A DNA stretch of 31,256 nt from an uncultured Blautia sp. (GTDB lineage Bacteria > Bacillota > Clostridia > Lachnospirales > Lachnospiraceae): positions 1-31,256 of the forward strand of contig NZ_CALFLA010000078.1 of assembly GCF_937880195.1 (NCBI RefSeq). The letters run 5' to 3'. The notes below the pieces were generated by a model. That model saw nothing but the letters and a program-made list of their open reading frames with translations, did not search any database and was not told where the DNA came from. Both the position numbers and the translations under genes were made by a program. Positions 15,829 through 22,737 of this stretch are shown here, piece by piece (positions within the stretch are counted from its first letter, which is position 1; each line of letters begins with the position of its first letter).

Positions 15829-16341
15829 TTAAAGCACCAGGGACGGGGCAGAATATACACGAGTCCCTAACTCATTATCCAGCATATAAAGGCTTTTGGG
15901 ATCATCTCCAAAAAGCTGGTATTTTTTCAGATTATTGTCAGCGTTTGCCTCTTCCTCTCCCTGTTCCTTTACAAACCAGTCAAGGAACTGCATGGTACGA
16001 AAATCTTTTTTGGAATATGCCGCATCATAAATATTATGTATCAGACTTGTCACATACTGCTCATGCTTCAAAGTCTCTTCCAGAACAGCCTTCGCGCTGG
16101 AAATATCTGCCTTTGGCCTATCAATGGCGTCAAGCACAACCTTTTCCCCATTATTCTGCAGATACTGGATAAAGAGCATCGCATGATCCCGCTCCTCCTG
16201 AGCCTGGATCTTAAACCAGTTTCCAAATCCCTCAAGTCCCTGGTCATAATAAAAATTAGAAAATTCCAGATACAGATACGCAGAATAAAACTCTTTATTT
16301 ACCTGCTGGTTCAGTAAATCTACAACATTTTTATCCAACAT
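15829..16341 (-). CDS. ftnA: Ferritin (non-haem iron storage)
   Basis: The 170-residue ferritin subunit forms a 24-mer shell that oxidises and stores iron. The ferroxidase ligands are visible: Glu17 in VNKEFYSAYLYLEF, and Glu50 and His53 in IQAQEERDHAMLF. Later helices include KHEQYVTSLIHNIYDAAYSK and WFVKEQGEEEANADN, with the family's E-Q-x-E-E motif. No haem-ligand methionine pattern of bacterioferritin is apparent. GGAGG sites lie before the ATG, and a strong promoter is 35-60 bases upstream. It is co-transcribed with the Bfd-like gene. No Fur or PerR box could be picked out with confidence. Confidence 0.96.
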   Translation of the reverse strand: MLDKNVVDLLNQQVNKEFYSAYLYLEFSNFYYDQGLEGFGNWFKIQAQEERDHAMLFIQYLQNNGEKVVLDAIDRPKADISSAKAVLEETLKHEQYVTSLIHNIYDAAYSKKDFRTMQFLDWFVKEQGEEEANADNNLKKYQLFGDDPKSLYMLDNELGTRVYSAPSLVL

Positions 16342-16375
16342 GGATTCTCCTCCTTTTGCTGATCTTTATATTTTT

Positions 16376-16403
16376 ATTATAAAAGATTTTTGGGGTATGT
16401 CAA
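16376..16403 (-). promoter_or_regulatory. Ferritin promoter
   Basis: Minus-strand TTGACA (16403-16398) and TATAAT (16381-16376), both perfect, are separated by 16 bases. The transcript would start about 25-30 bases before the ribosome binding site. Confidence 0.8.
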
Positions 16404-16418
16404 TAACAGAAGGGTTTC

Positions 16419-16585
16419 CGTTACTGTAAATGAAGCAAAGGAGTAACTGTTCACACGTAACTATTCCGCGAGGTGTTTTGGCACGAATGTGACAAAATCC
16501 CGAGACATACAGGCCAAAATTCCATTGCCGGAGGCAATCTGGAATGAATTTTGGCTCGTTGCTGTGAACGCAGCGAACAGTAACG
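16419..16585. repeat. Intergenic palindromic repeat element, about 167 bp
   Basis: The element is bounded by the inverted ends CGTTACTGT (16419-16427) and ACAGTAACG (16577-16585). Inside are a further GTAACTGTTCAC and a large hairpin in which GCCAAAATTC pairs with GAATTTTGGC around ATTGCCGGAGGCAAT. It has no ORF. It looks like a non-autonomous, REP/MITE-like intergenic repeat with ends related to the small palindrome at 17696-17724. It fills the gap between ferritin and asparaginase genes and may also act as a terminator for ansA. Confidence 0.55.
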
Positions 16586-16603
16586 CAAAGAATAACAAGG
16601 CCT

Positions 16604-17608
16604 CTACTCTCTGGGAATTGTTACCTCTCCGGCAATGTTCACAGAAAAATACTCCCGGATCTCTCTTAGATCATCCGTCTGTCCAAGCACCCACATAAGC
16701 TTTGTAATCGCAGCCTCCGCCGTCATATCATATGCCTGAAGTACCCCGCATTCCAAAGCCTTGCGGCCTGTCTCATAAACAGAAAGACTGCTTCCCTCAT
16801 ATCGGCACTGGCTTCCTGCCAGGACAACCATTCCAGCCTCCATAGCCCGCTTTGCAGCTCCTATAAAGTCATTTTTCAAAAACGGCATTCCTCCAAGCCC
16901 AAACCCTTCCACGTATACGCCTCTGCATCCTTTTTCTCTTAGATAATCCAAAATGGAAGGGTCCATTCCCGGATAAAGTTTAAGAAGAAACACTTTATCT
17001 GAATACGCAGTCTGAGGTCTGAATATCCCCTTTTTTTGAATCAGATTTTCTTTGCGGATATGAAGCCCCAAAGAACTGATTTCTCCTACATAGGGATAGT
17101 TAATACTTTCAAACGCATCAAAACTCATGGTTCTTACTTTTGATGCCCTGCATCCCAGAATCACCTTACGGTTAAAAGCAACAAAAACTCCCGGGCAGCC
17201 GCTGGCTGCCATATGAATGCCGCAGCGGCAGTTTTCCATGGCGTCCGCCACCGGATCTGCAATAGAAAGCTGGCTTCCGGTAACTACCACAGGGATAGAA
17301 ATATTCTGAAGCATAAAAGAAAGCATGGACGCAGTATAAGCAAGAGTATCTGTTCCATGTATTACCGCTATCCCCTGATATTCACCGCTTCTTTTTGCAA
17401 TCCGCTCAGCCAGGCCCGCCCAGTCTTCCGGAAAAATATTAGCGCTGTCCACTGAGCAGAAATCCTCTGTTTCCAATTCCAGGTTCCTGGAAACCATTCG
17501 GAGCTCGTCCAGCATATCCCTGCTTTTCATTCCTGGTACAAGGCCGTTTTCTCCGCTTATTGAGGAAAGGGTTCCTCCTGTATTGATAATCAGAATTCTT
17601 TTTTTCAT
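16604..17608 (-). CDS. ansA: Type I L-asparaginase
   Basis: This cytoplasmic enzyme of about 334 residues hydrolyses asparagine to aspartate and ammonia. The first threonine motif is IINTGGTLSS (residues 8-16) and the second is VIHGTDTLAYTAS, with the Thr-Asp pair at 86-87. The VTGSQLSIADPVADAMEN segment and the C-terminal allosteric-type domain (GVYVEGFGLGGMPF, VLAGSQCRYEGSSLSVYETG) are in the expected order. There is no signal peptide, which fits type I rather than the periplasmic type II. The ATG at 17608 is chosen over a TTG two codons earlier. The gene stands alone between two palindromic repeats. Confidence 0.93.
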   Translation of the reverse strand: MKKRILIINTGGTLSSISGENGLVPGMKSRDMLDELRMVSRNLELETEDFCSVDSANIFPEDWAGLAERIAKRSGEYQGIAVIHGTDTLAYTASMLSFMLQNISIPVVVTGSQLSIADPVADAMENCRCGIHMAASGCPGVFVAFNRKVILGCRASKVRTMSFDAFESINYPYVGEISSLGLHIRKENLIQKKGIFRPQTAYSDKVFLLKLYPGMDPSILDYLREKGCRGVYVEGFGLGGMPFLKNDFIGAAKRAMEAGMVVLAGSQCRYEGSSLSVYETGRKALECGVLQAYDMTAEAAITKLMWVLGQTDDLREIREYFSVNIAGEVTIPRE

Positions 17609-17695
17609 CTGCAAAAATTCCGTCCTTTCATTCCAACCATTGAAACTATAATATCATATTTTTCTTTCGATTTCATTTAGTTTCCCATATTTTGT

Positions 17696-17724
17696 GTTAC
17701 TGCTTACTCCCTATGAACAGTAAC
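17696..17724. repeat. Small GTTACTG/CAGTAAC palindrome
   Basis: GTTACTG (17696-17702) and CAGTAAC (17718-17724) form a 7-bp inverted repeat around 15 bases. The right arm ends just before the -35 box of the downstream phosphofructokinase promoter. The same arms bound the larger repeat at 16419-16585. It may be an operator or a minimal copy of that repeat. Confidence 0.5.
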
Positions 17725-17726
17725 GT

Positions 17727-17755
17727 TTGTCATTCCTTCCCTCCTATGGTATACT
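17727..17755 (+). promoter_or_regulatory. Promoter of the phosphofructokinase gene
   Basis: TTGTCA (17727-17732) and TATACT (17750-17755) with a 17-base spacer. GGAGG and the ATG follow after a leader of about 40 bases. Confidence 0.75.
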
Positions 17756-17801
17756 GGCATCAATGGAATTATCCAATAATCATCCCAATCGGAGGTATAA
17801 A

Positions 17802-19034
17802 ATGGCAAAGAAAAATCTGATCGTCGGACAATCCGGCGGCCCTACAGCAGTGATCAACAGCAGTCTTTACGGAGTTGTGGCAGAAGGAATGGCCCATGAC
17901 CAGGAAATCGGAGAGGTTTATGGAATGGTAAACGGTATTGAAGGCTTTCTGAACGGCAGCGTTCTTAATTTCCGGGAAGCTCTTCCTGGAGAAAAGCTGG
18001 AATATTTAAAGCACACCCCCGGAGCATATCTTGGCTCCTGCCGCTACAAACTGCCGGAGTCCCTGGAAGATCCGGTTTACCCTCTTCTTTTCCGCAAGTT
18101 TGAGGAACTGAATATCGGATGGTTTTTCTATATCGGCGGAAACGACTCCATGGATACGGTCAGCAAACTTTCCCGGTATGCGGCGCAGACAGGAAGCTCC
18201 ATCCGCGTCATCGGAGAGCCGAAGACTATTGACAATGACCTTGTTCTCACAGACCATACCCCCGGCTATGGAAGCGCCGCAAAATATGTTGCCTCTACTG
18301 TACGCGAAATTGCCCTTGACGCCAGCGTCTATGAAAAGAAGTCTGTGACAATCGTAGAGATCATGGGACGTCACGCCGGATGGCTTACTGCAGCCGGCGC
18401 CCTTGCCCGTAAATACAAAGGAGACAATCCTCTGTTTATCTATCTTCCCGAAAGCGATTTTGACACGGAGCAGTTTCTTAGTGACGTAAACAGTGCTTTT
18501 GAAAAGAACTGTAATGTGATCGTGTGTGTATCCGAAGGAATCCATGACGCAGAGGGAACCTTTATCTGCGAATACGACAGTTCTGTAGGCACAGACACCT
18601 TTGGCCACAAAATGCTGGCCGGCTGCGGCAAATACCTGGAAAACCTTGTAAGAAACCGTCTCGGTGTAAAGGCCCGTTCCGTAGAACTAAACGTAAGCCA
18701 GCGCTGCTGTGCCTCTCTGATCTCTCAATGCGACCAGCAGGAAGCTGTTGCTGCCGGACGTTTTGGCGTCCGCGCCGCCCTGAACGGAGAAACAGGCAAA
18801 ATGGTTTCTTTTATCCGTAAAGAGAATGCAGACGGCTCCTATAAAATGGAATGCGGCTTAGAAGACGTTAACCTAATCTGTAATGAGGAAAAAGGCGTTC
18901 CAAAAGAATGGATCACAAGCCATGGCTCTGATGTGTCAGAAGAATTCTTAAAATATGTAACGCCGCTGGTACAGGGCAAAATAGAAATCCCTCTTGGCGA
19001 GGACGGACTTCCTGTATTTGTGTACCGCAAATAG
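17802..19034 (+). CDS. pfp: Diphosphate (PPi)-dependent 6-phosphofructokinase
   Basis: This 410-residue glycolytic enzyme phosphorylates fructose 6-phosphate reversibly. Two positions separate PPi-type from ATP-type enzymes. The glycine of GGDGS is Asp here (GGNDS, Asp115), and the glycine of PGTIDND is Lys (PKTIDND, Lys141). Both are the PPi-type residues. The N-terminal nucleotide/PPi turn GQSGGPTAVINSS and the MGRHAGWL substrate segment are intact. Length fits the long clostridial PFP group. GGAGG is six bases before the ATG; a frame extending to 17727 would run through the promoter and is rejected. It is monocistronic with its own terminator. Confidence 0.92.
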   Translation: MAKKNLIVGQSGGPTAVINSSLYGVVAEGMAHDQEIGEVYGMVNGIEGFLNGSVLNFREALPGEKLEYLKHTPGAYLGSCRYKLPESLEDPVYPLLFRKFEELNIGWFFYIGGNDSMDTVSKLSRYAAQTGSSIRVIGEPKTIDNDLVLTDHTPGYGSAAKYVASTVREIALDASVYEKKSVTIVEIMGRHAGWLTAAGALARKYKGDNPLFIYLPESDFDTEQFLSDVNSAFEKNCNVIVCVSEGIHDAEGTFICEYDSSVGTDTFGHKMLAGCGKYLENLVRNRLGVKARSVELNVSQRCCASLISQCDQQEAVAAGRFGVRAALNGETGKMVSFIRKENADGSYKMECGLEDVNLICNEEKGVPKEWITSHGSDVSEEFLKYVTPLVQGKIEIPLGEDGLPVFVYRK

Positions 19035-19083
19035 GCAGACCAAAACAGCCAAGCCCCCTTCCCCTGAATCTCCCAATTTACCC

Positions 19084-19120
19084 AAAAAGAGCAGGCCTCA
19101 TATAAGGTCTGCTCTTTTTT
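19084..19120. terminator. Bidirectional terminator between pfp and the small membrane-protein gene
   Basis: AAAAAGAGCAG-G-CCT pairs with AGG-T-CTGCTCTTTTT, with T-runs on both strands; the flanking genes are convergent. Confidence 0.85.
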
Positions 19121-19138
19121 CATATAAGTCTTATTAAA

Positions 19139-19645
19139 TTATTCCACTTTTCCTTCGTCTTTTTCTGAATCAGCTTCTTCGGAAACAGCTTCATCAGCCT
19201 CTCGTTCTGCCAGAGTTTCTGTCAGCTTCGCCCGCTCCGCAATGGTCATCCGTCTTGGGGGCTCAGGCTCCTCCGGCTGTGGATCCAACTCCATTTCCTT
19301 TGCTTCCTGAGCCTTTTTTGCCTGTTTCCTGAGCCACTGATTTTTGCAGCTTTTATAAAGGATCACACCGCCGATTACCAGAAAAGCGACTCCTGCAGCC
19401 AAAAATCCCACACTTGCGCCTTCCACTCCTGTAAGAACATCCTTGCAGAGCTGGTATCCTGTGTATACAAGGTACACCCCTGCCAGAAGCATCAGACCAA
19501 AATTGCCTGCCGGACGCGGCTTTTGTTCAGAATCTGTGTTCTGATTTTTTGTGTCAGTTTCTGCCTCTTCTGTATGTTCTGTTTTTTCTTCACCGGAGAT
19601 TTGTTCTGTCTGCTCCTCCAGCTCTGTTTTTTTGTTTTCTTCCAT
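19139..19645 (-). CDS. Small two-helix membrane protein with acidic N-terminus
   Basis: This 168-residue protein has a strongly acidic, Glu/Thr-rich first 45 residues, two hydrophobic segments (about 48-68 and 76-97), then a basic/helical stretch (KNQWLRKQAKKAQEAKEMEL) and a second acidic tail (ERAKLTETLAEREADEAVSE and beyond). The tails look disordered or coiled, and both should lie on the same side of the membrane, probably cytoplasmic. I recognise no family. The ATG at 19645 has AGGAG nine bases upstream; the frame to 19675 has no better site. It follows malQ on the same strand with a gap of about 90 bases, so co-transcription with malQ is likely, although a functional link is not evident. 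Confidence 0.75.
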   Translation of the reverse strand: MEENKKTELEEQTEQISGEEKTEHTEEAETDTKNQNTDSEQKPRPAGNFGLMLLAGVYLVYTGYQLCKDVLTGVEGASVGFLAAGVAFLVIGGVILYKSCKNQWLRKQAKKAQEAKEMELDPQPEEPEPPRRMTIAERAKLTETLAEREADEAVSEEADSEKDEGKVE

Positions 19646-19734
19646 GTGTTTCTGCTCCTTTCGCACTGCTGTCAATATATTTTCTGCCAGAATTATATGT
19701 TTCTTCTGCTTTCCTACCCTGACAGCCTGCCTCT

Positions 19735-21282
19735 TTATGCCTCTTCTGCCGCTGCTTCTGACTCTGCTTCTTTCTCCGGCTCTTTTGCCGCCTCTTCTTT
19801 TGCAAGACGTCCGTAAATCCGGTTAAGTTCCCCCATGGTATAAACTGTCACATCTGCAATCTGTCCCTTTTTCAGTCTCCATTTCCAGTTCAGCCCCAAG
19901 GTAGAGGGAGCGTTCATCCTTGCCTCATTGCCCAGGCAGAGATAATCCTGGATGGGAATAACAGCCAGATCAGCCACACTGGAGAGAGCGGTACGAATCA
20001 GTCCCCATACGCAGTCGTTGACTGGCTTGTCGTAACAGTTGATGTAGGCGCGGACAAATTCATTGTCATGTCCCTGAAGCCCTTCCAACCATCCTTTTGT
20101 TGTCTCATTATCATGAGTTCCTGTATAAACCACACAGTTTTTTTCGTATTTATGAGGAAGATAGCTGCTGTCCTCACTTTCGTCAAAAGCAAACTGCAGA
20201 ACCTTCATTCCCGGAAATCCAGTATCTTTTACCAGCTTTACAACACTGTCTGTCAAAAAGCCCAGATCTTCGGCAATTACCTGAAGGTTGGGAACATTCT
20301 TTTTCAGCACTTCAAAAAGCTCCAGCCCAGGACCTTCTTCCCAGTGTCCATTTTCTGCTGTCTCATCTCCATAGGGAATAGAATAATATTCATCAAATCC
20401 CCTGAAATGATCGATCCTTGCCACATCATAGCGCTCCATACAGTAAGTCATTCGCTGAATCCACCATGCATAGCCTGTTTCCTTGTGCCTTTTCCAGTCA
20501 TAAAGAGGGTTGCCCCAAAGCTGTCCTGTTGCAGAAAACGCATCTGGAGGACATCCTGCCACTGCCACAGGGCTATAGTCCTCTCCAATCTGGAACATTT
20601 CCGGATGTGCCCATACGTCTGCGCTGTCAAGCGCTACATAGATCGGAACGTCACCTATGATCTGAATGCCCTTTTTGTTGGCATATTTTTTCAGTTTTCT
20701 CCACTGCTTCTCAAAAAGGTACTGCAAAAAGCAGTAAAACCCTACTTCCTCTTCAAGCTCCTTCTCCGTCTTCCTTACATATCCTGAATTTCTGTCCTGA
20801 AGCTCCTTTGGCCAGTCCAGCCAGCTCTTGCCCTCCTGGTTGTTTTTGATCGCCATATAAAGGGCATAATCCTTCAGCCAGATCTGATACTCTCTTACAA
20901 AAGCCTGATACTGCTGATCCTTCTGAAGATCTGCGCGTTCATAGGCTTTGTGAAGAAGAGGGAAACGATAATTATAGATCTTCTCATAATCTACATAAAC
21001 AGGATCCTCTCCCCAGTTGCAGGAATCACACTCTTCTTTTGTGAGAAGACCTTCCTTGATCAGCTCTTCCAGATCAATAAAGTAAGGATTTCCTGCATAA
21101 GTGGAACAGGACTGATAGGGAGAATCTCCATATCCGGTAGGACCCAGAGGAAGAATCTGCCAGTACCTCTGTCCTGCCTTTTCCAGAAAATCCACAAAAT
21201 CATAGGCTTCTTTAGAAAAACAGCCGATCCCATATTCAGAAGGAATGCTGGAAATTCCCATTAATACGCCGCTTGCTCTCAT
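19735..21282 (-). CDS. malQ: 4-alpha-glucanotransferase (amylomaltase)
   Basis: The 515-residue GH77 enzyme transfers maltodextrin segments between alpha-glucans in cytoplasmic maltose/glycogen metabolism. The catalytic residues are in place: the nucleophile Asp291 in VARIDHFRG, the acid/base Glu338 in VIAEDLG and Asp391 in GTHDNETTKGW. The N-terminal PLGPTGYGDSPYQSCSTYAGN motif is characteristic. After the usual end of the fold (about residue 490) there is an unusual acidic tail, EEAAKEPEKEAESEAAAEEA. The ATG at 21282 has AAGGAG seven bases upstream. Its own promoter overlaps the 3' end of the preceding lipoprotein ORF. Confidence 0.96.
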   Translation of the reverse strand: MRASGVLMGISSIPSEYGIGCFSKEAYDFVDFLEKAGQRYWQILPLGPTGYGDSPYQSCSTYAGNPYFIDLEELIKEGLLTKEECDSCNWGEDPVYVDYEKIYNYRFPLLHKAYERADLQKDQQYQAFVREYQIWLKDYALYMAIKNNQEGKSWLDWPKELQDRNSGYVRKTEKELEEEVGFYCFLQYLFEKQWRKLKKYANKKGIQIIGDVPIYVALDSADVWAHPEMFQIGEDYSPVAVAGCPPDAFSATGQLWGNPLYDWKRHKETGYAWWIQRMTYCMERYDVARIDHFRGFDEYYSIPYGDETAENGHWEEGPGLELFEVLKKNVPNLQVIAEDLGFLTDSVVKLVKDTGFPGMKVLQFAFDESEDSSYLPHKYEKNCVVYTGTHDNETTKGWLEGLQGHDNEFVRAYINCYDKPVNDCVWGLIRTALSSVADLAVIPIQDYLCLGNEARMNAPSTLGLNWKWRLKKGQIADVTVYTMGELNRIYGRLAKEEAAKEPEKEAESEAAAEEA

Positions 21283-21322
21283 ATATTTTCTCCTTCGTTT
21301 TGTAAATTCGTACAATAGTCTA

Positions 21323-21351
21323 ATTATATCAATCCTTCTCCAGACGGTCAA
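21323..21351 (-). promoter_or_regulatory. malQ promoter
   Basis: Minus-strand TTGACC (21351-21346) and TATAAT (21328-21323) are spaced by exactly 17 bases. The -35 box and most of the spacer lie inside the last codons of the lipoprotein ORF. Confidence 0.75.
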
Positions 21352-21502
21352 GGAGAATCCCCTTCCCCAAAAGAAAAGCCGGGGACTGCTCCCCGGCTTC
21401 TACCAGCTCTGTTCCTTCTTCCATTTGATTGCTTTCCTGTCCGCATCCTGCTGTGCAGAATACAAGAGCAAGCAGAAGAAAAACTCCGCATATTTTTTTC
21501 AA
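21329..21502 (-). CDS. Very small predicted lipoprotein (57 aa)
   Basis: A TTG start at 21502 lies five bases behind a strong GGAGGAGG and yields a short lipoprotein. It has basic KK, a hydrophobic core ICGVFLLLALVF, then CTAGC, with the lipidated Cys expected at the end of that lipobox. An ATG at 21517 is in frame but overlaps the Shine-Dalgarno itself. The mature part would be only about 37 residues. The codons for AGEQSPAF form a strong terminator hairpin, so many transcripts would end inside the gene. It could be a real small lipoprotein, a decayed longer one, or a leader peptide controlling readthrough into malQ. Function unknown. Confidence 0.5.
   Translation of the reverse strand: MKKICGVFLLLALVFCTAGCGQESNQMEEGTELVEAGEQSPAFLLGKGILLDRLEKD
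21370..21399 (-). terminator. Strong terminator hairpin inside the lipoprotein ORF
   Basis: On the minus strand a perfect 10-bp GC-rich stem, AAGCCGGGGA with TCCCCGGCTT, closes a four-base loop (GCAG) and is followed by TTCTTTT. It lies upstream of the malQ promoter and would end the transcript of the alpha/beta hydrolase gene. Confidence 0.8.
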
Positions 21503-21580
21503 TGTGTCCTCCTCCATAACTGTACTTTTCTCAAAGCAGATTTTATGAAATAGTATGGACAGAACCATTTTTTCTATACC

Positions 21581-22510
21581 TTAAAGTCCTTTTTTGCGCA
21601 GATACAGCGAAATGTCACGATATACCTTTTCCTTATCTTTTTCGTTCAGGATCTCATGACGCATTCCCGGATAAAGTTTTCCCTTTACATCACGATATCC
21701 CGCGCGTCTCATGCTCTGCACTGCAGATGCAAACTGACGCACGTTTCCAAGACAGGGATCTTCTGCTCCACTGATAAAAAGCACTGGAAGATCTGGTCTG
21801 GTACAGTTCCAGTTCTTTTCATCATAGGCTTTCTTCATCAGATCAAACAGCGCCAGATAAGCGTCGTCGGTAAAGGTAAATCCGCAAAGCTCTGACTGGG
21901 TATATTCTTTGTAAACCTCCGGATCTGAACAGACCCAGGCGTTTTTATTTTTTTCTTCACGGAATTTGACTGCGTATGTTCCAAAGGAAAGAAACTCCAG
22001 AAGACGGCTTCTGTGACGCATTCCCAAAATCCTTCCCTCCACATTGGCAATGGCTTTTCCAAGTATCCTGGCCTTGCGGTTACTTGGAGATCCGCACACG
22101 ATCAGCATATCCATACAGTCGTCATGCTCTGCTGCAAAAGCCCGGACAGCCAGAGAGCCCATACTATGTCCAAAAAGGATCAGCGGAATATCAGGAAACT
22201 GCTGCCTCAATTCTTTATTAACTGTTCCAATATCCTGCAGCATGGCTTTTGCGCCGCCTCCGTACATATAGCCAAGATCATCTCCGCAGCGGACGCTCTG
22301 TCCATGGCCTCTGTGATCATGGATCACCGTTACATATCCCAAAGCAGCCATATACTCCATAAAAGGCTCGTAACGCTCCTTATGCTCGCTCATACCGTGT
22401 ACAATCTGGATCACGCCCTTATAGGGCTGCTCTTCTGGACATATACTCAATGAAGAAATCCTCAGCCCGTCTGCTTCTGATTGAAAAAAACGTCTATATC
22501 TTTTCAGCAT
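21581..22510 (-). CDS. Alpha/beta hydrolase, monoacylglycerol lipase / lysophospholipase type
   Basis: This 309-residue serine hydrolase has the nucleophile elbow GHSMGS (Ser116), a catalytic Asp in ISGAEDPCLG and His in YPGMRHEILNE near the end. The oxyanion-side motif IVHGMSEHKERYEPF and the DHRGHGQS loop mark the Hydrolase_4 (lysophospholipase-like) family. There is no signal peptide. The ATG at 22510 follows AGGAGG eight bases upstream; a frame to 22654 has no comparable site. It is divergent from the DUF5067 gene and is followed by the tiny lipoprotein, with which it may share a transcript. Confidence 0.9.
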   Translation of the reverse strand: MLKRYRRFFQSEADGLRISSLSICPEEQPYKGVIQIVHGMSEHKERYEPFMEYMAALGYVTVIHDHRGHGQSVRCGDDLGYMYGGGAKAMLQDIGTVNKELRQQFPDIPLILFGHSMGSLAVRAFAAEHDDCMDMLIVCGSPSNRKARILGKAIANVEGRILGMRHRSRLLEFLSFGTYAVKFREEKNKNAWVCSDPEVYKEYTQSELCGFTFTDDAYLALFDLMKKAYDEKNWNCTRPDLPVLFISGAEDPCLGNVRQFASAVQSMRRAGYRDVKGKLYPGMRHEILNEKDKEKVYRDISLYLRKKGL

Positions 22511-22663
22511 GTCTATATCCTCCTGATTTTTATATCTGTTTTTAAAGTATGTTCCACCTATTGTAAACTTACAGGATCTTCCATCTGTAATCATTACTGT
22601 CCGCAAATAAGTAAGCAAAACACCTCCCCCTCCAAGCGCCTTTAGCGACAGCATTTTATCAGC

Positions 22664-22693
22664 TTGCCAAATCAGACGGGGCTCTGCTATAAT
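22664..22693 (+). promoter_or_regulatory. Probable promoter of the DUF5067 membrane protein
   Basis: TTGCCA (22664-22669) and a perfect TATAAT (22688-22693) with an 18-base spacer, about 45 bases before the ATG. Confidence 0.55.
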
Positions 22694-22737
22694 AAAAGGG
22701 TATCATATGGGGATGATAAAGTAAATAAGGAGGACTT

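Noticed and set aside
20068..20787. 239-codon plus-strand ORF opposite malQ
   Set aside because: Mirror of the malQ coding frame; the malQ catalytic residues are all intact on the other strand.
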